From Aquatica leii (Eukaryota; Arthropoda; Insecta; Coleoptera; Lampyridae), in assembly GCA_035610365.1 (NCBI GenBank), contig CM069435.1, positions 90,801,389-90,865,388 of the forward strand: 64,000 bases of DNA, written 5' to 3'. Shown here piece after piece: positions 23,597 to 35,343 of this stretch (positions within the stretch are counted from its first letter, which is position 1; the number at the start of each line of letters is the position of its first letter). Both the position numbers and the translations under genes were made by a program. The notes under the pieces were generated by a model. It was not told the origin of the DNA and searched no databases. It saw only the letters and a list, made by a program, of their open reading frames with translations.

Positions 23597-24114
23597 AAGG
23601 GCTCAAATATGAATACAACATATTATTAAAATAAACGAATGTAGGTGTTCTGATTTCTGCGTTACTTAGTATATTCTGTACATGGTAATATTTTTGTTGA
23701 AGTTTGAACTTTATACAAATGAATTGTTTAGGTTATATATTAATATGTCGCTAATTAAAACAAAACCATGTACTGACATTGACGACACGATAGTAGATAT
23801 AGGTAATTAAATAATTAAAATTAAAAGTATAAATAATTAACCGACAATTGCAAATAAAAAACAAAAATTTTTATTTAGCGTGTTTATACAAGTCAAAGAC
23901 AATTAAAACATAAATGATTTTTTTTTAATCTGGCTTGAAGGACCACCTTTATAGCACAGGTTACTATTTGTTATTACCACCAAGTAAAACTCACAAAAAA
24001 ATAACTTGTAACATAAGAACTTGTTTAAAAAAACAACTATAAAAAAAGGTCTTTACGCACTAAAAAAGTAAAAATATAAACGACAACAGCTCTTCACAAT
24101 TTTATCAGCAATGT
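23597..24114. other. AT-rich spacer
   Basis: No coding, RNA or repeat signal recognised. Confidence 0.3.
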
Positions 24115-24162
24115 AAAAAAACTAGTGTGGTCACCACACGACTTTCCTATAAGGAATAAAGG
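24115..24162. repeat. Dispersed palindromic repeat, copy 2
   Basis: ACTAGTGTGGTCACCACACG then ACTTTCCTATAAGGAAT matches 18243-18292. The core is the palindrome GTGTGGTCACCACAC. Confidence 0.7.
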
Positions 24163-24523
24163 AATAAATTGTTAGAAAAAATTATTTGTATAAGAATCTG
24201 TAAAAATAAGTTATATAATTTACATACGTACAAAATTATATAAGAAAAACTGTTAAAAATAGCAGATACACTTCTGGTTTCTTTATCAGACCCATCTTTT
24301 GATAGAACCGAGAAAATATGAAAAACCAGCTCCATACTAAATTTTAAGTTACTAGAACTTTTGGTTCGAGAGTTATCGTGGGTACATTCAAAGATCATTT
24401 AAATAAGTTGCAGCACTTCGTATACAAGTCAAAAGAATATAGAAAAAAATTGTCATTCTTTTAACATATCTTGCTCTTTTTTCAAGATATATAATTTTTT
24501 TCTAAAAAATAAATCGTCGTAGG

Positions 24524-24550
24524 CAGGATTCGAACCTAGGATTATATATG
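24524..24550 (-). pseudogene. tRNA 3'-half fragment
   Basis: On the minus strand the sequence reads CCTAGGTTCGAATCCTGCC followed by TACGAC. GGTTCGAATCC is the T-arm/B-box signature and the rest resembles a 3' acceptor strand. No D-arm, anticodon arm or complementary 5' acceptor strand is present upstream in the minus direction, so this is a fragment, possibly from a tRNA-derived SINE. Confidence 0.5.
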
Positions 24551-25320
24551 GAATTGACTTTATATTATAAATCAAATATCTAATAAACTGTTAATAATTA
24601 AAAAAATGTTTTATTTGAATAAATTGTTAGGAAGAATAAACTCTGTAAGAAACTTCGAGAGTTATCGTGGGTACATCGTTACACACAGAGACCCAATTTT
24701 TTTGTCAAAAATACATTTTTCTGATTCGTAAAATTATGCACACGTAGTTTTTTATAATAAGCAAATTTTTCATGATCTTTACTTTAAAAAAAAATTATGA
24801 CTGACACGAACAAATAGCGGAAATGTTCTGATTTTATTAATATTAAGTTGCAAATAAGAATAAATCATGTTTCTCTTAATCTTATCAAGTTGTTGTTTTA
24901 CAAAGACAAAGAGATAAATTTTTCGTGTGTAAAGGTCTATTATTTTTTAATCGTTTATGTTTATTATAGCATTTACATAATTATTAGTGATTTATTTGAC
25001 GCATTTATTATCTAGTTCAAGAAAATAACAAGAAAATGGTTTGGTAGTTTGCAGTGTAATTCGTATTTTTTTGTATTCTTGACTTTGTTATACATTGAGG
25101 CATATTCTGTTTCTGGTAAGATTTGTATAAGTTAGAATATTTTTAATTATTATTTACACACATTTCGAATTCATTCATTTTTATTGACTTTATTATTCAA
25201 TCTTCTACTTTTGATAGTTTTTTTTGTGTTTTTTCCATTTCAATTTTTAGCGCTGTTTCCATTATAATTTTTTTACTTTTTTGTTTTATAACTCGTATAT
25301 TTTTGATTATTTATTAATTT
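24551..25320. other. AT-rich spacer
   Basis: No gene recognised. TTCGAGAGTTATCGTGGGTA near 24657 repeats a segment near 24367. The right part is probably LTR remnant of the minus-strand gypsy fragment. Confidence 0.35.
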
Positions 25321-25465
25321 TATTATTTTTATTTTATGTCCGCGGATAACTTTGCACTTTCTGACGATTTCAGACTTCTGACTTCCTTCGGATACTTTTT
25401 TATATTTCAACTTTTTTCAGGATCCAGAATATCGCGAAGTATCAAAATACTTCGCAAACGTTTCA

Positions 25466-26560
25466 CTGTCTCCTTTTTAGGCTGCTTTGTTTCAAAACAG
25501 AAAACTGGATGCGGCGTCGTTAAAAAGGGTCGTGGCGATAGTGACAGTTTTTTTTCCATTTTGGCAGGTTTTGTTAGCATAAAGGTAGCAGTCAATAAAC
25601 TTTTTCTGATTTAATGCTCTACATAGATGATAACTGCAGACCAACATTCGAACGTCTCTTTCTCGGATGACGACCACCAACGTATTTCAAACTGTCCTTC
25701 AATACAATTGATCTAAACCGCAATTAAGCTTGGGCACTGCAAATTTCTTAATCTTATGGAACTCCAGTTTTTTCTCTTGAGATTCTATAATGCTTGCTAC
25801 AGATTTTAATATACCAGCCTTACACGTGAGTATCGATCATCACGTAGCGTTAAGACTTTGCCGATCGTCGTTTGCTGTCATTTTTAGTTTTAAGATACAA
25901 TATATGTCATTAATACGTTACAGAATTTCATAAGGGTCTTCTTCTAATTGTTTCTGCAGCTTTGACGACAAACCACGTTTTTTTAAGAATGATTTAATCA
26001 CTGCCTCACGTACCCTGTCTAGTCTCTACATCAACTTGCTGACGTAGTCTTCTCCAGCAATTTTTTGTCGCTATGTCTAAATTGAAGGTCGCATAGTAGT
26101 CGTATTTTGCGACAAACTTTAACACAGTTTAATACTTGGTTTTTTAATTTCTAACAGTAGGCAAACTTCTTCTGCTTCTTGATTGCCCATTGGGTATAGC
26201 GTTAGCCTACGCCTGTTTCGTAAAATAATCCATCGTCACCAAAATGTATCTGTTCCCCAAATCAGATTCTAAGAATCGCCATTCTCTTTAAAGAGCTTCT
26301 TACGTTATATTGTTTTGTTGGCGTCTTGCGTTCTTTTGCTAGACCATTTCTTGATGCTCAGACCGTGCACTTACGGCACCATTCCATGACGTCCTTTTTG
26401 TAGTTCACCTAGTAGAATATTTTTTAAACTTTTCCTAATGTTTTCTTTACGCCAAAATGTTCTACTGATGTACCAATTACAGTTTGTTTTTTGTGCTTTC
26501 AATAATCTCAAGAAGTCCTATTATGCCTAGTATGCTTTGATGTTTCTGTCCAAAGCAAAG
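25466..26560 (-). pseudogene. Ty3/gypsy fragment: integrase and 3' end
   Basis: This is a minus-strand, diverged relative of the element at 36946-42755. Reading from about 26540 downward: integrase HHCC debris, the block equivalent to EAYAIPNQEA near 26190, and a gap where the catalytic middle is deleted. DYVSKL follows near 26040, a GPY/F-type module (LSSKLQKQ, DPYEIL near 25930-25970) and the 3' end with RKRRSNVGLQL near 25650. A PPT-like purine run lies next to 25466, where an LTR-like start TGAAACGTTTGCGAAG begins and reads leftward. The GPY/F module missing from the younger copy is preserved here. Stops and frameshifts show it is dead. Confidence 0.8.
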
Positions 26561-26569
26561 GAAAGTAAA

Positions 26570-28250
26570 AAAAAAGCACAGAGAGAGATGAGTGAGCTGA
26601 GAGTATTGTTTTGAAGCGTATCGAGAATAAAAAACAAGGCACAGCATTTTTAGAAGTACATCAAGAAACAGGATGTAGTGGAATTACAGGAGACATGAAT
26701 GGAAGAAAAAGAATGGGAGTGGTGGGAAAAAGAATTACCTGAAGAGTTTGAGTGGGTGGTGCAACATGCAAAAAGAAGAAGGCTAAAGGGAGAGCAAAGG
26801 GGGGTATAAAACAACAGGTACAATAATAAGAAAATGGTTGAGTCAGGAAGAGAAAAAGAAATTGGAACAGAGAAAAGAAATTGTAGAAAGGAACATACAG
26901 TAGGAAAGAGCAACAATAAAAATAGTGACGGTGTATAGCAGTTGAATGAAAGAAACAAAAAAGAACATAAAAGAGATGATAAAAAGGGGGTAGCGATTGA
27001 TAATAGTAGGTGGAGACTTTAGCGTAAGAATAAGAGAAGAGGGAGAAATACAAGAAAGGAAAAGGACGGAAAAAGACAAACAAAGGACAAAGTGTTAAAT
27101 AAAGAGAGAGAAGAACTGCTGGAAATGCGTAACGAAAGGGGGTGGGATATATTGAATGGAAACAGAGAAGAAAAAGGAATAGAAGAGTATACGTTTATGA
27201 GAAGAAGGGGAAAATCATTAATAGATTTTGTAATGACAAATGAAGAGGCTGGAGAAAACGTGAAGACATTTAAGATAGAAGAAAGGGTGGAGTCAGACCA
27301 CAAACCACTGGAATTGACAAAAAAGAATAGGGAAAACAGTATGGGCAAGGAAGGGATTACAAGAGAGTGTAGAGGAAATGATAGAGAGGATGGAGAAAGC
27401 AACAGAAAAATCAGATTTAGAAAGTGGAAAGTTAAGAAAACAGGATGGGAAAAATGGTGGGATAAAGAATGCAAGAAGGCAAAGAAAAAAGCAATAAGAG
27501 CATTAAGACAGTGGAAAAAAGGAAGAAAGAAAAAGAAGAACACAAAGAAGCGGTAAAAACCTACAAGACTACATGCGAGAGAAATAAGAAAGAAAACAAA
27601 AAAAACAAGAGGACCAAATCAAAGGCATAAAAACGGAAAAAGAGACATAGAAGTAACTAAAGAAAGAAAAGAAGAGAAAACAGACGACAGAGAGAATACA
27701 AATAAAAGAATGGGAGAGATATTTTAGGAACTTGCTGAAAAGAGGAAAAACAAAATCAGAAAGTAGAAGAAAGGAAAAAAAAGAAGTAGTAGTAAGACTG
27801 GAAGATGGAGATAGAGATAGAATAAACGAAGGCGAAGTAATAAAGGCATAAAAAAGATAAAAAAGAGAAACCGACAATAGAAGAAAGGATACAAGGGGAA
27901 GAGTAGGTATACAAAAAAGAAAATGTAATAAGAAACATGACAAAAATAATAAACAAAATATGGAAAGGGGAAGGATTTCCAAAGAGATGGAAAGAGGAAA
28001 TAATATGCCCGATGCACAAAAAAAGACAGAAATAAAGTGAAGAATTACAGAGGGATGACATTATTAAGCACGGCGTACAATGTATATGCGACAGTGTTAC
28101 AGATTACAGAAGGAAATAGAGAAAAAAAGTTTGGTACCACACGTACAAGCGGGATTCAGAAAAGGAAGACGAGTGATAGACAACATTTATATACTGAAAC
28201 ACTTGGCGAATAGAGAGCTAGAGGCGGAGATTCTACTTTACAAACACCAT
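26570..28250 (+). pseudogene. LINE fossil: AP endonuclease to RT start
   Basis: The plus strand reads a decayed non-LTR ORF2. ELQETWMEEKEWEWW-like sequence lies near 26680, VTVYSS near 26930 and IIVGGDFSVRIREE near 27000. An open stretch at 27092-27556 (RGWDILNGNREEKG, SLIDFVMTNEE, ESDHKPLEL) is the C-terminal half of an APE-type endonuclease. After 28080 it gives an RT fragment (VQAGFRKGRRVIDNIYILKH). The coding strand is strongly purine-rich (GGA/GAA), like the copy at 55.1-58.7 kb, which places it in an arthropod LINE lineage near Jockey/R1-type elements. The RT palm and 3' end are missing. Confidence 0.8.
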
Positions 28251-29230
28251 ATAGCACTTTTCTTGAAATTTTTTTGTTAAATTGGCGACACCTGTTTTTC
28301 GTGTGACCAAAAAAAATAAGCACCGACTAACACAGCTGTTCTCGGAGAAGGAATCGCAGGTTTAGTGATGCGAAATTATAAATTAAATCTAAAAAAGTGC
28401 CAAAGCGATGAAAGATTAAATTAGGGAGATATCTTTTAACTCTACCCGTAGCTGGAAAATAACAAATAACATGACAGAAGTAATAACACAAAATATATAT
28501 TTATTTTATCATAGACAATAATTCCAAAGAGAACGAAAAAGGTACATAAATATAATTACGTAAATTTTCCAAATGCTAATTACATGGATCGGACCTAAGA
28601 AGAAGTTGCACCCTATACTGGGCAACACGTCGTACAGTAAACTGACCTAGTCGGTCTAAACTTTTACATTCGAAAAAAGAATGACTTTATATTCGTAAAT
28701 TTAGAATCACAAAAATATATAACAAAAAATTGATGACTTAAAGACTCAACGCGCACTGCATACGACTTTGTGACGCACAAAATGATCTTATAATTAATTG
28801 TGTTAACCTAACATGTACGTACTGTCAATAATCGACATGACCAATAAATTACTAATCGTAAAATTAGAAATTGTAATACTCACAGTTAGGTTTTATCTAG
28901 CAGAGGATTAGCTAATTCCGTACCTGTATTACCTAAAACGTAATATTAAATCTAACACAAAACGTACATACAGCGTTAACACAAGTAAATTTTGTTTTCA
29001 AAGCTTACAATCATTTGAGACAGCGAATGCGCAGCGTTTCCCCCTCGACTTAATGTATTAATTGATGGTAGCAGCTCTTCTAAAAAAAAATCGCAATTTT
29101 TAAAAGGTTCCAACCTCTTGACGGTGTGAATAATTAAGTTATTGTAACGTGACGTCATGGAATTTTTTTCCCAAATATGCCACCTGTTCGTTATCTTCAC
29201 CGATAAAGGAAACGTGTGGGAGGTATGGAA
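27350..29230 (+). repeat. Tandem duplication, unit 1 (about 1.88 kb)
   Basis: From GGGATTACAAGAGAGTGTAG at 27350 to the end of CGTGTGGGAGGTATGGA at about 29229, the sequence is repeated head to tail at 29231-31071. The unit joins LINE sequence (to about 28250) to about 970 bp of unrelated non-coding DNA (GTTAAATTGGCGAC... onward). The join is therefore older than the duplication. Confidence 0.85.
28251..29230. other. Non-coding module of the duplicated unit
   Basis: AT-rich, no ORF on the plus strand. The long minus-strand frame here is antisense to LINE sequence and spacer. It begins just after a GTTAAATTGGCGAC motif, which resembles an LTR end/primer-site junction, but no element could be defined. 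Confidence 0.45.
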
Positions 29231-31071
29231 GGGATTACAAGAGAGTGTAGAGGAAATAGAGAGAATGGAGAAAACAACAAAAAAAATCAGATTTAGAAAG
29301 TGGAAAGTTAAGAAAACAGGATGGAAGAATTGGTGGGATAGAGAATGCAAGAAGGCAAAGAAAAAAGCAATAAGAGCATTAAGACAGTGGAAAAAAGGAA
29401 GAAAGAAAAAGAAGAATACAAAGAAGCGGTAAAAAGCTACAAGACTACATGCGAGAGAAATAAGAAAGAAAACAAAAAGAAACCAGAGGATCAGATCTAA
29501 GGCATAAAAACGGAAAAAAGATATAGAAGTAACTAAAGAAGAAAAAGAAGAGAAAAAGACGACAGAGAAAATACAAATAAAAGAATGGTAGAGATAATAT
29601 AGGAACCTGCTGAAGGGGGTAAAGAAGAAAATCAGAGAGTTGAAGAAAGGCAAAGAAAAGAAGTAGTAGTAAGACTGGACGATGGAGATAGAGATAGAAT
29701 AAACGAAGGCGAAGTAATAAAGGCATAAAGAAGATAAAAAAGAGAAAGCGACAATAGAAGAAAGGATACAAGGGGAAGAGTGGATATACAAGAAAGAAAA
29801 TGTGACAAGAAGGATGACGAAAATAATAAACAAAATATGGAAAGGGGAAGGATTTCCGAAGAGATGGAAAGAGGAAATAATATGCCCGATGCACAAAAAA
29901 AAGACAGAAATGAAGTGAAGAATTACAGAGGGATGACATTATTAAGCACGGCGTACAAAGTATATGCGACAGTGCTACAGATTACAGAAGGAAATAGAGA
30001 AAAAGAGTTTGGTACCACACGTACAACACTTGACGAATAGAGAGCTAGAGGCGGATATTCTACTTTACAAACACCATATAGCACTTTTCTTGAAATTTTC
30101 TTGTTAAATTGGCGACGCATTGTTACACCTGTTTTTCGTGTAACCAAAAAAAATAAGCAACGGCTAACAAAGCTGTTCTCGGAGAAGGAATCGCAGGTTT
30201 AGTGATGCGAAATTATAAATTAAATCTAAAAAAGCGCCAAAGCGATAAAAGATTAAATTAGGGAGATATCTTTTAACTCAACCCGTAGCTGGAAAATAAC
30301 AAATAACACGACAGAAGTAATAACACAAAATATATATTTATTTTATCATAGACAATAATTCCAAAGAGAACGAAAAAGGTATATAAACATAATTACGTAA
30401 ATTTTCCAAATGCTAATTACATGGATCGGACCTAAGAAGAAGTTGCACCCTATACTGGGCAACACGTCGTACAGTAAACTGACCTAGTCGGTCTAAACTT
30501 TTACATTCGAAAAAGGAATGACTTTATATTCGTAAATTTAGAATCACAAAAATATATAACAAAAAATTGATGACTTAGAGACTCAACGCGCACTGCATAC
30601 GACTTTGTGACGCACAAAATGATCTTATAATTAATTGTGTTAACCTAACATGTACGTACTGTCAATAATCGACATGACCAATAAAGTACTAATCGTAAAA
30701 TTAGAAATTGTAATACTCACAGTTAGGTTTTATCTAGCAGAGGATTAGCTAATTCCGTACCTGTATTACCTAAAACGTAATATTAAATCTAACACAAAAC
30801 GTACATACGGCGTTAACACAAGTACATTTTGTTTTCAAAGCATACAATCATTTGAGACAGCGAATGCGCAGCGTTTCCCCCTCGACTTAGTGTAGTAATT
30901 GATGGTAGCAGCTCTTCTAAAAAAAATCGCAATTTTTAAAAGGTTCCAACCTTTTGACGGTGTGAATAATTAAGTTATTGTAACGTGACGTCATGGAGAT
31001 TTTTTCCCAAATATGCCACCTGTTCGTTATCTTCACCGATAAAGGAAACGTGTGGGAGGTATGGAAATCCG
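29231..31071 (+). repeat. Tandem duplication, unit 2 (about 1.84 kb)
   Basis: Near-identical to 27350-29230. Differences include a deletion of about 50 bp in the RT fragment near 30020 (the QAGFRKGRR region is lost), a small insertion GCATTGTTA near 30117, and scattered substitutions of a few percent. The LINE part is a dead fragment. Confidence 0.85.
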
Positions 31072-32329
31072 CTATAGAAAATTAAGGAAAGAATCAAATT
31101 AAACCCTCAATACACAAATATTACTCACCCGTAATAGACTTGCGCTTGGATAGACACAAAATTAATTTGCATACTCACGTGGAATCGCGTGAAATAAGTT
31201 AATAGTGAAAGCTTTGTTGGGCGTAAGGGTCTGTATTGCACAAGACGTTACCGGAAAGTGAATAAAATCCGCTTATAAAATTTGACGTGAGCGTGTCGAG
31301 GACAATTTTTATACTCGAAAAATTTTAACCTACCATAACAGCATTTTAGTAAAGACTTGCAGATTTTTATAATTTTTTTTAAAAAATTAAATGGAAGGCA
31401 TAGTGAGCTTAGTATAGTTGTAAAGTACATGAATTGGCAAATCTATCATAAAGAATTTAAACTCTCTGTCATTGGAGGAACGGGAGATATAACACAAAAT
31501 GTTTCGGTTGCTTAATTTGTTTTTTGTCTTTTCGTATTACGACGTATTATGAACAATAGCATAACGACTTTAATAGTACCTGCATTGGTTGTCAAAACAT
31601 TTTTTGATAAGAAGTATACTATGTTGCTTCAAACATTGTTCTCGTTGGAATAGAGATCTGATAATGTTAGTTGAATCAGGTAGCGGTACCTTAGTAAACA
31701 AAGACTCGACATCAAAACTAGCCAAAATGGAGTCATTTGCAAACAAAAATTATGCAATTTCTGAACAAAATCCCCAGAATTAAGTAGAAATGACTCAGTC
31801 TTCTCTGCTAAAGGTTTTAATAAACTTACTGATTTTATAAGTAGATGAATTTATAGCGCTGACAATACGAAGAATTTTTGTAGTTTCGGATTTTTACAGT
31901 CTCGGATTTTGCTTCTGCATCGACGATACGTTTTGGAGTTACTAATTCATTAAATTTATTAAGATGATTACTTCTAACTATCTCTTTGACTCTTTGGACT
32001 TGTTCAAAAAAAAATTTGATTAATGAGACTCCAATCAGAAGGCGAAAGGATCTTAGCGAGTTTTAGATAAAAGTCAAATCAAGATTTATTAACAATATCA
32101 ATTTTTCTTTTTCTAATCGAATGTTTGAAGCAGATGGATGATGTCTTAGTTTTAAACACATAGAAACAACGCAATTATAACAACAATGTATAAGAAAGGT
32201 TAAACTACAGAACAATCTTATCCGTTGCACACAAAGGGTTTCTTTTTAATAGCCTCTCCAGAAAGGATTGTTAATGTAAAATTAAGTATCGACGGCATGC
32301 ATTCGTAATAGAATTTTTAGTTCTGAATT
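31072..32329. other. Spacer, no recognised gene
   Basis: Short ORFs only (60 codons minus at 31248, 64 codons plus at 31589) with no motif. A minus-strand stretch near 31990-31870 stays open for about 50 codons with charged residues but resembles nothing known to me. Confidence 0.35.
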
Positions 32330-32566
32330 GTCGTTATCACACAAGTTAAGCTTTCGTCATACGTGGCAGTGGACATCTTCAAAACCTGGCATAAACTGAT
32401 TGATTGCGTCGTGAAGTATTTATTTTATTAATATTAACCGAGATTCTAATTTTTTTTTGTAGGAGACTTGGAAACCAGTTGTATCGATCAAAGACCGGTC
32501 TATAAAAGCGAAACTTCACGACGCAATCAATCAGTTTATTCCAAGCTCAGCTTGTGTAATAACGAC
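32330..32566. mobile_element. Foldback/TIR element (237 bp)
   Basis: The outer ends GTCGTTATCACACAAG and CTTGTGTAATAACGAC are complementary. Inside them, AAACTGATTGATTGCGTCGT (32393) faces ACGACGCAATCAATCAGTTT. The combined arms are about 85 bp around an AT-rich centre. No ORF. Confidence 0.75.
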
Positions 32567-33304
32567 TACACGGGAATTATGTACAATGGAAAATTGTATT
32601 ATTAAACTCGTGGTAACCTAAATTTCACTATATATTATCTGTCTTGTTTATGTTTTGCTATAGCTTTCTTAAACTATTGCAATCATTTCTTTTAACTTTT
32701 TTTTGTAAGGTCGTTAATTTTATTTTTTCGTTTGGGTAGTGATAGAGCATCTGTTGTTAAAAAAAATTAAGCGTTTTTGCTGCTTTTATGTTATTGTTTG
32801 GTTTTCCAGCACGCAATTGTACGTAATTTTTGTATTAATTTATATTTGAAGTGTGAACATTCTTTTTCTACGCGTAACTTGTAGAGAGGTTCTGCTAAAC
32901 TTGGGAGATATAGGTTGAGTGCCAGCCAGAGACAGTTCATTTCTGTAAAAACAATTTCCAGTTTTAAATAAAATTGTTGTCTTCACTCATATTTTGGGAA
33001 CAAAATTCCTATTTCTTTTTTTTTTGATCTCTTAAATTAGACATACCATAACTACTTACTAATGTTAGCAAATAAGTATGTCTTTTAGTTCTTGTTTTAT
33101 AACAACGAATTTACTTCTTAAAATTAAACAAAAGTAATTTATATTTTTAAACAAAAATGAATTCCATTAGAATCGTTACCTAACATATCCAGTTGTTTAT
33201 TATTAAGAACCACATCAAACGTGATGTAAGTATTATATTTTTTTTAAATTCATTTAACATAACGTTTTCAAATTACAGTACATAACCTAAACTGATTACT
33301 AATA
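32567..33304. other. Upstream region of the sugar transporter gene
   Basis: No ORF or repeat recognised. It should contain the promoter and 5' UTR of the gene starting at 33305; no unambiguous core promoter was identified. Confidence 0.4.
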
Positions 33305-35082
33305 ATGGACATAAATCAAGATAATGAAAATCAAGATAATGAAAATCAAGATAATGAAAATCAAGATAATGGTTACAGAAAGTGGCTTAGCGTTTGTCCT
33401 CAGGTAATTTTATTTTTATTGTGCTTAGTAGTTACATTGTTTTTCTAGGTTATAGCAGCAACAGTCGTTTTTTCGTTGAATTTATTTGTAGGACAGATGA
33501 TTGCGTATTCTGGTGTTATAATTCCACAAATGTTAGAAGAGCAAAATTCTACCAATGAGAAAGCCATACCAATTAACGAGTCTGATAGTGCTTGGATTGG
33601 TAGACGTTGCACGTAATTGTGACTGATTTTTAAACAGTGACTTTCTAGCAAGCGCGCCTTTTCTTTCTGGTTTAGTTGCATCACTACTTTGTGGAGTGTT
33701 AACAGATAGTATTGGTAGGCTTAAAACGATCATGCTGTCTGGTATATCGGGCATAATCAGTCTATGCTTGATTGCAACCGCCTCAAACATGTTTAGTATT
33801 ATATGTGGGCGGTTTATAGTCGGAATCGCAATTGGTAAACTTTAACAAAACCATTCAACTCTGAATACATTTATTTGCAGTGTTTATTGGAAACCCTACC
33901 ATAATTTATATAAGTGAGATTAGCAAACCAAATATAAGAGGCTCTCTTTTAACATTGTCCGAAGTTTTTGGAGCAACAGGTAATTTTTTTAGAAGTTTTT
34001 CTAGCAACCTAGCGTTAGGTTTTAGGCGTGGTACTGGTTTATTTAAAAGGTTGGGTCATGCACTGGAAAACAATAGCATGGATTGCTAACCTTTATCTTA
34101 TAATACCAATTATTGCTATGTTTTTCCTACCAGAAAGTCCAGTTTGGTTAGTATCTAAAAAAAGAATGAGCCAAGCTAAAAAGTCTTTAACGTGGTTACA
34201 TAAATTTACATTTAACAATTCCGATTTAGTAAGAATTATATTTGCCACTGTTTTATTATTGGCAAACTATTTTTAGGTAGAGCAAGAACTCAAAGCTATG
34301 GAAAACGAGCAACATCAAAAAGAGTTACAAGAAAAGTTTAATTGGAAAGACCAGTTAAAAATGTTTCTCCTACCAACTTTTTACAAACCTTTTTTGATAC
34401 TGACTGTAATTTTCTTTATTCAGCAGTTTACTGGCGTTTTTTTGGTTATGTTTAATTGTGTAATTTTCTGTCAAGAAATTGGCACAACGGTTGACCCGTA
34501 CTTGGCATCAATTTACATTTTTAGTGTAAAAGTTGCAATAACGTTTGTCGAATTTTTTTTGATGAGAAAGTTTAATAGACGAACGTTGTTGCTAGTTAGT
34601 GCTGGTGGAATGGCGGTAAGCGTTAGCTTGTCCGGTTTAAACACTTACTGGATTCAGCAAGGTGATTCTAATTATAAGCGTTGGGTGTTATATAATACTT
34701 TTTTTTAGGTACTTCAAATTACCCGTGGGTTCCTCTAAGTTTTTTGTTGCTATACATTGTTTTTTCATCGATTGGTATTACTATAATTCCTTATATAATT
34801 GCCGGCGAATTATTTTCTCTTAAGATAAGAGGAGTAGCTTATAGTTTAATTGTCGCATTATCAAGTTTGTTTGTTTTTGCAATATCTCAGTGTTACTTTT
34901 TACTGTACCATCTTTTTGGTGGTTCAGCCAACTTGCAGTATTTTTTCGCAAGCATGTGTTTGTTGATGATGGTTTTTGTGTTCTTATTTTTGCCGGAAAC
35001 TCACAAACGCAAGCTAATTGACATTGAAAATTATTTCTGGAAACACACTATCTACATACGATCGCGTGAGAATGGAGCTTAA
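33305..35082 (+). CDS. Facilitated trehalose/sugar transporter (Tret1-like MFS), 7 exons
   Basis: Splicing six GT-AG introns of 45-49 bp gives one intact 498-residue frame. Exons: 33305-33403, 33449-33599, 33649-33834, 33881-33979, 34026-34228, 34277-34661, 34709-35082. The N-terminus is a short QDNEN repeat, followed by about 12 transmembrane segments. Sugar-porter signatures are present in order: DSIGRLKT (loop 2-3), GRFIVGIAIV, SEISKPNIRGSL after TM4, PESPVWL after TM6, QQFTGVFLVMFN in TM7, AGELFSLKIRG, and PETHKRKLIDIE after TM12. Family members move trehalose or glucose across the plasma membrane by facilitated diffusion; the substrate here is inferred only. Length is typical. All exon phases match and there is no stop, so the gene looks functional. 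A Penelope-like element begins about 80 bp downstream, and the nearest polyadenylation signal lies inside its end. Confidence 0.9.
33320..33372 (+). repeat. 12-bp tandem repeat inside exon 1
   Basis: The unit AATCAAGATAAT/GAAA is repeated about four times, encoding the QDNEN repeats at the transporter N-terminus. Replication slippage in a cytoplasmic tail is the simple explanation. Confidence 0.8.
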
Positions 35083-35205
35083 AACCAAATTTATTGTTAA
35101 AACAGTGTTAGTATTTTGAACTTGTAGTAGATCTTTTATGCTATTTGCTATTTTTTTACCCTAAAAAATTATTAATACGTTTTATGGTGAAACTTTTATG
35201 TATAA

Positions 35206-35211
35206 AATAAA
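35206..35211 (+). promoter_or_regulatory. Polyadenylation signal AATAAA
   Basis: First AATAAA downstream of the transporter stop (about 120 bp). It sits just after a segment of about 45 bp that recurs at 46745-46790, so the gene may use a signal carried by the Penelope-like element. Confidence 0.5.
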
Positions 35212-35343
35212 ACGCTTATATGGGAAAGCTGTTTTACAAAACGTCAAATTATTTGAAAAACTAATGAGAAGGTAAACCAACTATGTGATCTAACGTTTTT
35301 AAAATGATGTAGATCTAACAATTTAATTTCTAATTTTATAAAA

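Noticed and set aside
25336..25614. Plus-strand 92-codon frame
   Set aside because: Reverse of the 3' end and LTR start of the minus-strand gypsy fragment.
27019..30150. Many long minus-strand frames (up to 306 codons), rich in Phe, Ser and Leu
   Set aside because: They are antisense to the purine-rich LINE fragments. The opposite strand carries recognisable endonuclease and RT motifs, and these frames have no motif.
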